From: a virus
Length of the DNA: 37,528 nt
IMG/VR virus record: IMGVR_UViG_3300030101_000274
Coordinates: 1 to 37,528 of that record
Strand: one strand, 5' to 3'
Shown in pieces: positions 25,591 to 32,890 of this stretch. Under the pieces are notes generated by a model. It did not search any database. It was not told where the DNA came from and was given only the letters and a program-made list of their open reading frames with translations. The position numbers and the translations under genes are program-made. Position 1 is the first letter of the stretch, and every line of letters begins with the position of its first letter.

Positions 25591-26042
25591 TTGTGTTTGT
25601 TGTAAGTAGGCTGATATCTATCTATCAAAACCTTTTCCCAATAAAGTTTCCTATCTTCTCTACAATGCAAGTATCTAACTCTATCAAATACTTTGTCTCT
25701 TTTATGACTAATCAATCTGTTATAAATATTTTTGGATTGACCTACATATACAATAACATCTTCGTTATAAAGTATGTAAACACAATCTCTTATAATCTGA
25801 TCAATGTAAAAGTCTTTTCTTACTTTACATCCACCTTTATATTTGTGTTTATGTTTGGGTTTTTTTTCTATATATGCAGGTCTAGTTATTCCTGTTCCAT
25901 ACGAAACAGGCTCTAAAAAACCTTCGTTATTTGTAGCACAGTAAACATACAACTTATCTCTATCTAAATCTGTAGCTAGAGTCATGCTCCGATTAAAATG
26001 ATTTATATGTTCGTGCAGACATAATATTAAATTATGCTCCAT
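25587..26042 (-). CDS. GIY-YIG family nuclease
   Basis: A 151-residue protein. The start at 26042 is chosen because it overlaps the previous stop and has a GAGAGATAGGT ribosome-binding stretch; an in-frame start at 26093 would add 17 residues within the neighbour. The C-terminal ~70 residues are a UvrC-N/URI-type GIY-YIG domain: VYI (88-90), YVG (99-101), Arg109 in KNIYNRLISHK and Glu136 in LYWEKVLIDRYQPTYN. The N-terminal half is unassigned, with a His/Lys-rich linker (KKPKHKHKYKGG). It may be a free-standing homing-type endonuclease or a repair nuclease; no intron or interrupted gene is visible. Confidence 0.82.
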   Translation of the reverse strand: MEHNLILCLHEHINHFNRSMTLATDLDRDKLYVYCATNNEGFLEPVSYGTGITRPAYIEKKPKHKHKYKGGCKVRKDFYIDQIIRDCVYILYNEDVIVYVGQSKNIYNRLISHKRDKVFDRVRYLHCREDRKLYWEKVLIDRYQPTYNKHK

Positions 26043-26367
26043 ACCTATCTCTCTCTTTTCTAGCAGAGACTTGCTTAGTCCTCCACTCTTCAAACCCTAT
26101 TTCTAATCCTTTCAAGTTTACCTTGAGAGCAGACAAAGTTCCTTTTGCCACTCCAACTCTAAGTCTAGCTTCATACAACTCGTCTGAAGCTTCTGCGTAA
26201 GTTTCCTGTGCTGATGTTGTTTTGATTCCCTCTCCCAAGGCTTTGAGTTTTAACTGTGCTTGTAGTTTCTTTACTTTAGCTTCACACTTATGCACCTCAT
26301 ACTCGGTCTGTTCCATTGTCGGAGCAAGACTTCGGATTTGGTGCATCCAATTCTCTTGTTGTTCCAT
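26032..26367 (-). CDS. Coiled-coil phage protein of unknown function
   Basis: A 111-residue, almost entirely helical protein. Blocks KCEAKVKKLQAQLKLKALGE and ELYEARLRVGVAKGTLSALK are heptad-like, and the ending EEWRTKQVSARKERDRYGA is one I recall from many marine and soil phages. No catalytic motif. It starts about ten bases after a copy of the recurring element, whose terminal AGGA serves as ribosome site. Position among DNA-metabolism genes suggests an accessory role in replication or recombination. Confidence 0.75.
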   Translation of the reverse strand: MEQQENWMHQIRSLAPTMEQTEYEVHKCEAKVKKLQAQLKLKALGEGIKTTSAQETYAEASDELYEARLRVGVAKGTLSALKVNLKGLEIGFEEWRTKQVSARKERDRYGA

Positions 26368-26497
26368 GTTGTTTTTCCTGTGACTGGTTAATATTTATAT
26401 CTCGCTCACTAGCAGGATCGGAGTTTCTGAATATGCGATCAAAGTTTTTTTGAAACTTATCGTTGTCTTCAGGTCTTCTTTTACTGCCTTTGCTCAT
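26297..26497 (-). CDS. Small basic phage protein (MSKGSKRRP type)
   Basis: A 66-residue protein. The N-terminal MSKGSKRRPEDNDKFQKNFD, then RIF, matches short phage proteins with an MSKGSKxRP start, common in marine and other phages. The C-terminal part after residue 30 is polar and low in structure and overlaps the next gene by 71 bases. The start overlaps the previous stop (ATGA). Function unknown. Confidence 0.65.
   Translation of the reverse strand: MSKGSKRRPEDNDKFQKNFDRIFRNSDPASERDININQSQEKQHGTTRELDAPNPKSCSDNGTDRV
26377..26397 (-). promoter_or_regulatory. Recurring element upstream of the coiled-coil gene
   Basis: Read leftward: AAATATTAACCAGTCACAGG, ending in the AGGA used by the gene starting at 26367. 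It matches the copy before the RusA-like gene at 18 of 20 positions. It also lies inside the 3' part of the small gene 26297-26497, so it is not free of coding constraint. Confidence 0.45.
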
Positions 26498-26691
26498 CTG
26501 TCTTTAAGTAGATTGCTGATAGTTTCTTTGATTGATTTTCTTCCATACTGTTCACTAAATACTCTCTCAGCAACAGTACGAGAGTAGGGTTCTTCGTTGT
26601 TATCCCTTCTCTCTTTACTGTTCATGGAGTACCAAGTGTTGAAGTTACCTTCATAGGAATCGTTATCGTCATATTCAAATACTTCACTCAT
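26494..26691 (-). CDS. Small hypothetical protein
   Basis: A 65-residue protein with an acidic N-terminus (MSEVFEYDDNDSYEG) and a basic, helical C-terminus. GGGGGAAGC just before the ATG gives a plausible ribosome site. It is coupled to genes on both sides by short overlaps. No domain is recognised. Confidence 0.6.
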   Translation of the reverse strand: MSEVFEYDDNDSYEGNFNTWYSMNSKERRDNNEEPYSRTVAERVFSEQYGRKSIKETISNLLKDR

Positions 26692-27010
26692 GCTTCCCCC
26701 TTATCTCTACAAATTCATCTAATATCTTTTTGGTTTTACCATACATATCATGGATAACCCTTGAATAACTTTCAGCTTTAATAGAAGTTTCGTTGTCTGA
26801 AGCATTAGATTCATGCTCTATGCAATAATCTAAATAGTCATTAATCTCTTTAAGCTTACTCATTACATCTTCGTGCCTACAAATAGGACATCCATATCCT
26901 TTAAGATGTTCATCAGGAGTAGTTAAGAAATCACCATGACGAGGACATCCTATTATGGTGTCCTCATCCATGATTATATATTTATCTTCAGAAGGGGATA
27001 TCATCATCAC
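26684..27010 (-). CDS. Zinc-ribbon protein of the CPxHG...GCPxC type
   Basis: Up to 108 residues. Near the N-terminus it carries CPRHG, then DEHLKGYGCPIC about 20 residues later, the knuckle arrangement (CxxH...CxxC) seen in DUF723-type zinc fingers that accompany phage and homing nucleases. The remainder is helical and charged, without a nuclease motif. The start is uncertain: three consecutive ATGs at 27004-27010 overlap the previous gene, and another in-frame ATG lies at 26971 just before the zinc knuckle. Likely DNA-binding, by family analogy only. Confidence 0.65.
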   Translation of the reverse strand: MMMISPSEDKYIIMDEDTIIGCPRHGDFLTTPDEHLKGYGCPICRHEDVMSKLKEINDYLDYCIEHESNASDNETSIKAESYSRVIHDMYGKTKKILDEFVEIRGKHE

Positions 27011-27293
27011 TCAATTCAGGCTTTGATTCCTCAACAACAGGCGGTGTAGGTTCAGCCTGTTTTTGTGGTTGAGGTATATCCAAACGAGCATACTTATACT
27101 CGTTACCATTCTTAGAAGTCCTATCCCAAAGGGCAACACGCATTTCTGCTTCCTCCCCACCTTTAACCTTCTCCACTAAAGCCTTCAGCAAGTTCTTATC
27201 TAAAGTAACCTTGCCTGTCCAATCAGGTTGCTTATCGTTCTGCTTATAGTTATTAGTGTAGATTGCTCCGTCACTTTGCATTCTCTCTTCCAT
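26988..27293 (-). CDS. Phage SSB-like protein with acidic DDDIPF tail
   Basis: A 101-residue protein. The core (DWTGKVTLDKNLLKALVEKV, then AEMRVALWDRTSKNGNEYKY) is a small beta-rich region that I recall as conserved in pelagiphage-like genomes. The C-terminus is Pro/Glu-rich and ends in SDDDIPF, the classic acidic tip by which SSB recruits partner proteins. The start has GAGGAGGTGAAG upstream. It directly follows the Sak3-like annealing gene, which fits a ssDNA-binding protein of the recombination module. The fold itself is not an obvious canonical OB match, so the SSB label rests on tail and context. Confidence 0.65.
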   Translation of the reverse strand: MEERMQSDGAIYTNNYKQNDKQPDWTGKVTLDKNLLKALVEKVKGGEEAEMRVALWDRTSKNGNEYKYARLDIPQPQKQAEPTPPVVEESKPELSDDDIPF

Positions 27294-27997
27294 TACTTCA
27301 CCTCCTCAGATGATACTTTTAAATTTTCTACATATTGAAGAGATAGATCGTCTAACCTTTTCTTTTGGTCAGGGAATTTATCTTTCAACACCTTTATCTG
27401 CTCGGCATTAGCCTTGTATTGACTCTTAACTTCATCAGGAGTCTCAGCCATGGTGACTACCTTCATAAAGCCTTCAACAAAAGCTTCTGCCCACGCTTCG
27501 TTATAATCAAAGTCGTCTTCCTGTTTAGGTTCTTCCTTTACAGGTTCTTCCTTCTTAGGTTCAGGCTTCTTTCCAACAGGCTTTTCTTCTTTGGCATCAG
27601 CATCAGGCAAGTCTTCACCAGCATAAATGTAATGCCCCAAACCCCACATACCTAAACACTTAGTCAAACACCTCATCTTAGAAGTGTTTACTTGAAATGA
27701 ATTAGGATTGATTACAGGTTGGTTCTTGTGGTTCATTATTGGAAGCCACATTTCCCTAACAAGATCACCTATGGAAACTCTACACCTAACTTCACACGTT
27801 CCGTCAGGCAAGGTAACAAAAGGAACATGGTTATCATCCTCATAGAAACTATACTTAGCTTCAGGATAATGCTCCATTAATACACCCCATGCCCATGCCC
27901 AAGAAAGATAAGTTAAGTTCATTTTTTTCTCTGTATGCTCAGATACATCTACCTTAGATAAAGTATCCCATACATCCTTATACGTTAAATCAGCCAC
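27293..27997 (-). CDS. Sak3-like single-strand annealing protein (DUF1071)
   Basis: A 234-residue protein starting with GTG, with AAGGAGGT upstream. Residues 1-130 are a good DUF1071/Sak3 match: LTYLSWAWAWGVLMEHYPEA, then TLPDGTCEVRCRVSIGDLVR, EMWLPIMNHKNQPV and VNTSKMRCLTKCLGMWGLGH. Residues 132-170 form a Lys/Glu/Pro-rich linker, followed by a helical C-terminal domain. Sak-type proteins anneal complementary single strands and drive phage recombination. Its neighbours are an SSB-like protein and, two genes upstream, a RecB-like exonuclease, forming a lambda-Red-like set. Confidence 0.88.
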   Translation of the reverse strand: MADLTYKDVWDTLSKVDVSEHTEKKMNLTYLSWAWAWGVLMEHYPEAKYSFYEDDNHVPFVTLPDGTCEVRCRVSIGDLVREMWLPIMNHKNQPVINPNSFQVNTSKMRCLTKCLGMWGLGHYIYAGEDLPDADAKEEKPVGKKPEPKKEEPVKEEPKQEDDFDYNEAWAEAFVEGFMKVVTMAETPDEVKSQYKANAEQIKVLKDKFPDQKKRLDDLSLQYVENLKVSSEEVK

Positions 27998-28368
27998 TAC
28001 GCTACCTCCTTATTTTTAGTTAGTCGTTTATATTTATTTTCAAACTCAGACATCATGTCAGACTCAGGCAAGTGCTTACTCATTATGATTGCATCTGTCA
28101 TAGATAATCTTTTCATTGTCTGTACTCTATGAAGTTCAAGATATGATTCACCCCAATAAGCATTTTGTTCTTCATCATAATCAACGAGATTAGATGTACA
28201 GGCATATTCAAGAATAGTTTGCTCCTCTAAGTCCATGCCCTCATTGTCAAACTTAATCTTAGAAAAGTATGTTTCCAAGTCAGGACAGATAATAAGAAAT
28301 CTATCTATGTATTCTTTATCACCACTCCTTGTCCAAGTCTCAATATAGTAATTGCATCTAGGTATCAT
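27997..28368 (-). CDS. Hypothetical phage protein
   Basis: A 123-residue soluble acidic protein with GGAGGTGACAG before its ATG. It contains many Tyr, Glu and Met residues (YYIETWTRSGDKEYIDRFLI; HRVQTMKRLSMTDAIIMSKH) and no motif that I recognise. It is coupled to the annealing protein gene by overlap of its stop with the next GTG, so it may act in the same recombination module. Confidence 0.65.
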   Translation of the reverse strand: MIPRCNYYIETWTRSGDKEYIDRFLIICPDLETYFSKIKFDNEGMDLEEQTILEYACTSNLVDYDEEQNAYWGESYLELHRVQTMKRLSMTDAIIMSKHLPESDMMSEFENKYKRLTKNKEVA

Positions 28369-28508
28369 CTGTCACCTCCCATATCTATGATTAAATGATC
28401 TTTCATCCACTCTCTGCTAATTCCCTCATCAGCTAGCTTATCCTTCATGCGATTTTCATATCGCTTGAGCATAGCTTTATTTCGTCTTTCTTTTATTTTC
28501 TTATTCAT
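28365..28508 (-). CDS. Small basic protein (47 residues)
   Basis: A leftward frame from ATG 28506-28508 to TGA 28365-28367. The product begins MNKKIKERRNKAMLKRYENR and continues with SREWMKDHLIIDMGGDR. It overlaps the exonuclease gene by 8 bases and the next start by ATGA, filling what would otherwise be a 130-base gap. The basic helix suggests nucleic-acid or protein binding. Function unknown. Confidence 0.6.
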   Translation of the reverse strand: MNKKIKERRNKAMLKRYENRMKDKLADEGISREWMKDHLIIDMGGDR

Positions 28509-29280
28509 CACCCACCTCACTAGGGTCGTAGTTTTTAGTTAGTTTCCAATATGTTAATAAAGCATTAAACATATCTCTGTGTTTTGAATGAGTCACTTCA
28601 TCCAATACATGACAAGCTATTAAACTTGTATCCTCCCTATCAACAAAGATAGAGACTCTCTCTGCCTTATCAAACCCACACCCTTGAGCGTAAGCTGATA
28701 ACTGCATACCATGTTCGTCATATACTAATCTTCTAGGGTCTTTGCCCTTGAGATCATCTTTAGTTTTGAAGTCCACAAATATTCCACTCTCGGAATACAA
28801 GTCTATCTTCCCTCCATAGCCTTCTTTAGCACAGAATGAATCCTCTGCTATCCACGTTTCTAGGGGATAGTTCTCATCAAGCCAATCCATTATGGCTAGA
28901 TATGGTTCTGATTCTTTGCCTGATACAAAACCTTCTTCTATCTCATAATGTATCTCGCTTCCTCTGTCAGCCGCTTTTTTGCCAACTAACTTAGAATGCT
29001 CTCTGCATCTTCTAACGTACTCATCTATGGTTTCATTAGACTCAATGTTCAGCACCATAGTAGACTTGATTGCTTCTTTTATTTTCCATTCTTCCAATGC
29101 TGGTTTTGAAGAGACACCTATAATCCCTGTTACTGAAGGAACGTATCTGTGCTTTCTTGCATCAGCTAATGTAGTGTTCCTTTCCTTTCCATTAGCCCCT
29201 ATGATTGTGTACATTGGCTCACCTTCTTGTGTGTACCAATGCCCTGATTCTGAAGTGTGTTTGTCTGTCATATCCTCCAC
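28501..29280 (-). CDS. PD-(D/E)XK exonuclease, RecB/Cas4-like
   Basis: A 256-259-residue nuclease. Motifs from the GTG 29280 start: GSEIHYEIEEG with His111, Glu147 region, GGKIDLYS with Asp160, IFVDFKTK with Asp170 and Lys172, and MQLSAYAQG with Gln193, the full RecB-family active site. The start may be GTG 29280 or ATG 29271; the latter overlaps the previous TGA and is three residues shorter. No Cys cluster for a 4Fe-4S site, unlike Cas4. It would supply 3' single strands to the Sak3-like annealing protein two genes downstream. Confidence 0.85.
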   Translation of the reverse strand: MEDMTDKHTSESGHWYTQEGEPMYTIIGANGKERNTTLADARKHRYVPSVTGIIGVSSKPALEEWKIKEAIKSTMVLNIESNETIDEYVRRCREHSKLVGKKAADRGSEIHYEIEEGFVSGKESEPYLAIMDWLDENYPLETWIAEDSFCAKEGYGGKIDLYSESGIFVDFKTKDDLKGKDPRRLVYDEHGMQLSAYAQGCGFDKAERVSIFVDREDTSLIACHVLDEVTHSKHRDMFNALLTYWKLTKNYDPSEVGDE

Positions 29281-29510
29281 ACTCCTACACCTTCCTCTCT
29301 TGATAAAACACGAAATTTTTCATTAGGATTCTTTTGCGTATATCTCAGGCAATAGTTCCTAATTATTTTTATTTCTTGACGTATCTTACTTTTGGGCAGT
29401 TCAATCATTATATGATCGCCTTTATTCATCTTATCCAAAGGTATGTCATATTTCCTAGGCTTGCCCCTACCTACAGGCAAGGGTACACCTTCCTTAATTT
29501 CAAATTCCAT
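29268..29510 (-). CDS. Small conserved phage protein, possible DNA-binding
   Basis: An 80-residue protein with AGGAG before ATG 29510. The pattern EIKEGVPLPVGRGKPRKYDI, then MNKGDHIMIELP, then a basic helix and GVGVWRI is a widespread small phage protein (DUF7303-like as I recall), often found next to recombination or regulatory genes. Basic residues in the helix suggest DNA contact. It is the first gene of the leftward recombination operon and starts about 20 bases from the parS-like site. Confidence 0.65.
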   Translation of the reverse strand: MEFEIKEGVPLPVGRGKPRKYDIPLDKMNKGDHIMIELPKSKIRQEIKIIRNYCLRYTQKNPNEKFRVLSREEGVGVWRI

Positions 29511-29528
29511 TAGTTACTCCTATTGATT

Positions 29529-29544
29529 TGTTCCACGTGAAACC
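29529..29544. promoter_or_regulatory. parS-like ParB centromere site
   Basis: The sequence TGTTCCACGTGAAACC matches the bacterial chromosomal parS consensus TGTTNCACGTGAAACA at 15 of 16 positions; only the last base differs. It lies in the 122-base divergent gap between the leftward recombination operon and the + strand island. No parB-like gene is visible in the window, so any binding would be by the host ParB or a phage protein encoded elsewhere. I saw no other CACGTG in the window. Confidence 0.7.
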
Positions 29545-29632
29545 CTTGTACATTTTCGCTCCAACTAATAATGATTTAATGATGTTACCATGAAGTCTTG
29601 ATAATGTGCAAGTTATGATTTATAGTTTCTGC

Positions 29633-29890
29633 ATGGAGAAGGAATTAGTGAAAATAGACTCTTTGATTGTGAAACAAGCAGTCAGAGATATCGCTAGTAA
29701 AGACGTTGATACATCAACAAAAGCACTCTCCTATTTTATCTCAAAAGACTTCTATGATTTGTGCCACAGAAATAATGTGAACGCAGATAAGATTCTAATG
29801 AGTATAAAAGAATTGAATAAGTACCCTCTATTGTCAAGAAAGAAAATGTCGAATGACATAGCTAGATTGATTGATAGGCAGTTTGTATGA
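29633..29890 (+). CDS. Small hypothetical protein before the primase-helicase
   Basis: An 85-residue protein if started at ATG 29633 (MEKELVKIDSLIVKQAVRDI). In-frame alternatives are ATG 29615 and GTG 29606; none has a strong ribosome site. The product is helical and charged (DLCHRNNVNADKILMSIKEL, then LLSRKKMSNDIARLI), with a possible helix-turn-helix-like spacing that I cannot confirm. It is flanked by the parS-like site upstream and a large palindrome downstream, so a regulatory role in replication start is an attractive but unproven idea. Confidence 0.6.
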   Translation: MEKELVKIDSLIVKQAVRDIASKDVDTSTKALSYFISKDFYDLCHRNNVNADKILMSIKELNKYPLLSRKKMSNDIARLIDRQFV

Positions 29891-29898
29891 GGGGTATA

Positions 29899-29960
29899 TA
29901 GTAAGTATATATACTTACTAAGTTTTAATTAATAAGTAACTACTAAGTAGTAAGTATATA
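29899..29960. promoter_or_regulatory. Palindrome and repeat block before the primase-helicase gene
   Basis: Positions 29899-29920 form a perfect 22-base palindrome centred on TATATA, with arms TAGTAAGTATA. The 13-base string TAGTAAGTATATA recurs at 29948-29960, and TACTAAGTA at 29941-29949 is a further small dyad. The stretch is nearly all A and T. It could be an operator, a promoter or a melting region of a replication origin. Confidence 0.6.
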
Positions 29961-29978
29961 CATCATGGAGCAAAAATT

Positions 29979-31748
29979 ATGGAGAGTCAAGAGCAACGAG
30001 AGAAAGCAGATATCAGAAACCACATTCAACACAATTCAAAAACTAATGATTATCGGCACGGACAATACAAAATAACCTGTCCAAGTTGTCAAAGAGAAAG
30101 AACCAAAAACAAAGGTGACACACCTTTATCAATTAATATAAATTCAGAGACTATTGTTTATCATTGTCACCATTGTGGCATACAGGGAGCAATGGCAAGA
30201 GATCAAGGAGCAAGAATGAAAGTAGTGAAAGCAGAACCAAAACCAAAACAAATTAAATTACCCAAGACCATGACAGAAGGCAAAGCAGTCAAGTGGTTGG
30301 CAGATAGAGGGATAAGTATTGAAACGGCAGAAGCATCTGGTTGCGTCATCTCAGAAAAAAATAATTTACCAGTCATAGGTTTTACTTTCTCTGCGGGAGG
30401 GGAGACCATTGCGGTGAAGTGGAGATCGGCTAATGGGAGTAAGGATTTTTGGTGGGATAACAACGCTACTAAGTTGTGGGGGAGACAAGTACACAATGAT
30501 AGTTTACCTACAGTTGAATCCACAATAGTAATTACAGAAGGGGAGATAGATACACTTGCTATCAAAGAAGCATTTAAAGATCACAGTAACATAGACGTTT
30601 ACTCAGTACCCAATGGTGCACCAAACAAAGTAACTGATTCAAAGATAGACCCCTCAGAAGACGGAAGGTTTAAGTACATATGGGAAGATAGACACCTGTT
30701 TGAAGGAGTTGATAGAGTCATACTCGCTACAGACTCAGATGATAATGGTCAGATACTAGCGGATGAGTTGTCTCGCAGACTTAACAAAGCTAGATGTTAC
30801 ATAGTAGATTACAAAGGTCACAAAGATGCCAATGAATTACTTATCAATACTGATTCTGAAACTGTCAGGAAGCAGATACTAAACGCTGAACCTGTTCCCT
30901 TACATGGATTAAACAACATAGACTTCTATGCAGATGAGTTCCAAACTCTTTATGAACAAGGTAAGCCAAGAGGAGTAAGCACAGGGTTTGATTCGGTAGA
31001 TAAGTTGTTCACATTACAGACAGGTTATTTGAATGTAGTAACAGGATACCCTGGTGACGGAAAGTCTGCATTTATAGATCAGGTCATAGTAAATGTAGCT
31101 AAAAACTATGGTTGGAAAACTTGCTTTTGTTCCTTTGAGAAACCTCCTACATTGCACTCAGTTCAGCTTGCTCAATGCCTTGTCGGTAAACCTTTCTTTG
31201 AAGGGCAGAACCAAAGAATGACACAAGAAGAAAAAGACTTTGCTCAGAGTTGGATTAACGATCACATCCTATTCCAAGACTATCAAGACGGAGGTATGCC
31301 TACGATTGAATCTATCTTAGAGAAGGGTGCTAGTGCGGTCATGCGATATGGCATAAGGATACTAGTGATAGACCCATATAACTTTATACATACAGATCAC
31401 AAAGGATTAGAGACTGATGCAGTCAGCGATATGCTTACGAAAGTACAATTGTTCGCAAAGCAACATGATGTAGCAGTCTTTTTTGTAGCACATCCTACAA
31501 AACCCGCAGAACGTGGTAAGAAAACAATAGTCACAGGAGTTGACATAGCCAAGTCAATGGCATGGTTTAGTAAAGCTGATATGGGGTTGACTGTATTTAG
31601 GGGGGATAGTAGTGTAACAGTTAATGTTTGGAAGGCTAGGTGGGGTTGGTCAGCACAATGTGGCTCAACAGACTTAACTTTCAATCCTCTTAATGGTAGA
31701 TATGATGAAGCAGAAGAAGTACAAGACGACTACGATTGGGATTTCTAA
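29979..31748 (+). CDS. Primase-helicase, T7 gp4 type
   Basis: A 589-residue replicative enzyme starting at ATG 29979 with GGAG eight bases upstream. Domains in order are a zinc-binding domain (Cys34, Cys37, Cys63, Cys66), a TOPRIM primase core (Glu187 in ITEGEID, Asp252 and Asp254 in ATDSDDNG), and a RecA-like DnaB/gp4 helicase. The helicase shows Walker A GYPGDGKS at 356-363 (Lys362), Walker B ILVID with Asp465, and His505 in FFVAHP. It unwinds DNA and makes primers at the phage fork. It is preceded by the palindrome block, consistent with an origin or operator there. All key residues are intact. Confidence 0.95.
   Translation: MESQEQREKADIRNHIQHNSKTNDYRHGQYKITCPSCQRERTKNKGDTPLSININSETIVYHCHHCGIQGAMARDQGARMKVVKAEPKPKQIKLPKTMTEGKAVKWLADRGISIETAEASGCVISEKNNLPVIGFTFSAGGETIAVKWRSANGSKDFWWDNNATKLWGRQVHNDSLPTVESTIVITEGEIDTLAIKEAFKDHSNIDVYSVPNGAPNKVTDSKIDPSEDGRFKYIWEDRHLFEGVDRVILATDSDDNGQILADELSRRLNKARCYIVDYKGHKDANELLINTDSETVRKQILNAEPVPLHGLNNIDFYADEFQTLYEQGKPRGVSTGFDSVDKLFTLQTGYLNVVTGYPGDGKSAFIDQVIVNVAKNYGWKTCFCSFEKPPTLHSVQLAQCLVGKPFFEGQNQRMTQEEKDFAQSWINDHILFQDYQDGGMPTIESILEKGASAVMRYGIRILVIDPYNFIHTDHKGLETDAVSDMLTKVQLFAKQHDVAVFFVAHPTKPAERGKKTIVTGVDIAKSMAWFSKADMGLTVFRGDSSVTVNVWKARWGWSAQCGSTDLTFNPLNGRYDEAEEVQDDYDWDF
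30359..30379 (+). promoter_or_regulatory. Rightward copy of the recurring element inside the primase gene
   Basis: AATAATTTACCAGTCATAGG on the + strand shares an exact 16-base string with the element before the RusA-like gene. It encodes NNLPVIG in the primase domain, so its presence could be partly coincidental, but a 16-base exact match within an AT-rich window of this size is not expected by chance. Confidence 0.35.
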
Positions 31749-32247
31749 ACAAGAAGTTCACGTCAATGATGTCGGCAGTCCATATCTGCATAAACATCAC
31801 GAAGTTGTAATAAGGGTTTTTAATAATACAAAAGTTGGTCGAGCCATAGTGTTAGACCAACACCTTATTGACGTTCTATTCAATGAAGATCAATTAGATT
31901 CAAGACAACATAGTGTCTGTGATAAGTATCTAGGAATGATATCTAAGTCAGGAACTTTTCCAGCAGCTCCCCAGATGGCAGAAAGAATATTTACTGGTAA
32001 TAAGAATTCTCAGCCTCTTCCCAAGTCCTGTATTTTGATCGGTGTTCAAAGGAACATAAAAGAAATCTGTGGAAATGCCAAAGAAAGAATCTTTTGGAAA
32101 CTCATGGTAGATAATCCCAATAAGATAAGTATTCTAGAGTTAGAAATCATAAGGGAGTGTGCTAACGCACTATTGAATTATTGGTATGTCAGTCAGGAAA
32201 ATCCTGTTTCTTTGTTTCAGCAAGCCCTGTTAAACCCACACCAATAG
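31705..32247 (+). CDS. Hypothetical phage protein downstream of the primase-helicase
   Basis: About 180 residues. Possible starts are ATG 31693, 31702 or 31705, all within the end of the primase-helicase gene and none with a good ribosome site; the shortest is listed. The protein has a beta-rich N-terminal half (QEVHVNDVGSPYLHKHHEVV, then IRVFNNTKVGRAIVLDQHLI) and a helical C-terminus. No catalytic motif is recognised. Its last 59 bases overlap the RHH gene on the other strand tail to tail. It may work with the helicase, by position only. Confidence 0.65.
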   Translation: MKQKKYKTTTIGISKQEVHVNDVGSPYLHKHHEVVIRVFNNTKVGRAIVLDQHLIDVLFNEDQLDSRQHSVCDKYLGMISKSGTFPAAPQMAERIFTGNKNSQPLPKSCILIGVQRNIKEICGNAKERIFWKLMVDNPNKISILELEIIRECANALLNYWYVSQENPVSLFQQALLNPHQ

Positions 32248-32482
32248 AAACTGTTTCGCTTGTAACTGAACCTGAATAGATATCCTTTCCTTCTTGTTCT
32301 GCTATATCTTCTACTGCTTCTTTTGATTCTTGTAAAAGTTTATTAACCGCAACATTCTTTTCATCTGCCATGCTATGTATCATGTGAATGATTTGTTTGT
32401 TGAGTGATCGGCTTTCCTTTTTAGCTAGTGCATGGGCAAGATCATAAGTTTCTTGCGAGCATCTAATGAATAGACTTTTCAT
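32189..32482 (-). CDS. Ribbon-helix-helix (Arc/MetJ-like) DNA-binding protein
   Basis: A 97-residue protein with GGAGAA before its ATG. Residues 1-45 have the RHH pattern: a short strand (KSLFIRCS), helix (QETYDLAHALAKKES), turn and second helix (RSLNKQIIHMIHSMAD). Such proteins bind operators as dimers through the strand. The C-terminal half is acidic and probably flexible. It is a good candidate to bind one of the inverted repeats in the window, such as the palindrome at 29899 or the AACYRGT element. No toxin partner of a TA pair is recognisable next to it. Confidence 0.7.
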   Translation of the reverse strand: MKSLFIRCSQETYDLAHALAKKESRSLNKQIIHMIHSMADEKNVAVNKLLQESKEAVEDIAEQEGKDIYSGSVTSETVSIGVGLTGLAETKKQDFPD

Positions 32483-32789
32483 CTTGTTCTCCTTCTTGTT
32501 CGTCTTCGTAGACTATCTTCGGTGACTCTTGCACTTCGGCTATAGCTACACTTTCTCTGCCCACTTGATAGAATCTGTTTTCCTCTAGCTGATGTATCGC
32601 TGATTCTAATAACCATTCATTAGCTATAATCAATGGGTCATCTAACAATGAAATAGCAAAACTTAAAGCATCCATTTCGGTATCAAAAACCCAAACTAAA
32701 TGCACCCACTCGGCACTACTCTTAGTTGAAAACACATTTCTAGGGTCAGGGATATCTAATTTATATGTATGTCTTACTACTGCAAACAT
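32463..32789 (-). CDS. Hypothetical protein upstream of the RHH gene
   Basis: A 108-residue protein from ATG 32789; a TTG start at 32813 would add eight residues. Neither has a clear ribosome site. The sequence is rich in aromatic and acidic residues (MFAVVRHTYKLDIPDPRNVF, then EWVHLVWVFDTEMDALSFAI) and ends in an acidic Glu/Asp/Gln tail. It overlaps the RHH gene by 20 bases, so the two are co-translated. Function unknown; an acidic protein paired with a small DNA-binding protein could be a modulator, but that is speculation. Confidence 0.6.
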   Translation of the reverse strand: MFAVVRHTYKLDIPDPRNVFSTKSSAEWVHLVWVFDTEMDALSFAISLLDDPLIIANEWLLESAIHQLEENRFYQVGRESVAIAEVQESPKIVYEDEQEGEQDEKSIH

Positions 32790-32849
32790 CCATTCATTAT
32801 AAGCATAATGCAAGCAGAAAGAAAGCTTACGACTGTCACAAATTTAAGC

Positions 32850-32890
32850 CAAAAAAAAAGAGAGATAAGTATTTGACTACCTATCTCTCT
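32850..32890 (-). terminator. Leftward intrinsic terminator
   Basis: Read leftward, AGAGAGATA (from 32890 down) pairs with TATCTCTCT (32867-32859) around a 14-base loop and is followed by a run of about nine T. On the + strand the T run is absent (A run before the stem), so it acts on leftward transcripts, ending those that pass the gene at 33084. Confidence 0.75.

Noticed and set aside
29546-29574. Sigma-70-like promoter (TTGTAC, 17 bases, TAATGA) for the rightward island
   Set aside because: Both boxes are weak matches, and in AT-rich DNA such pairs are frequent; not reported as a feature.
32189-32813. Toxin-antitoxin pair formed by the RHH protein and the acidic protein upstream
   Set aside because: The upstream protein shows no toxin family motif (RelE, MazF, PIN or similar), so only the RHH call is kept.
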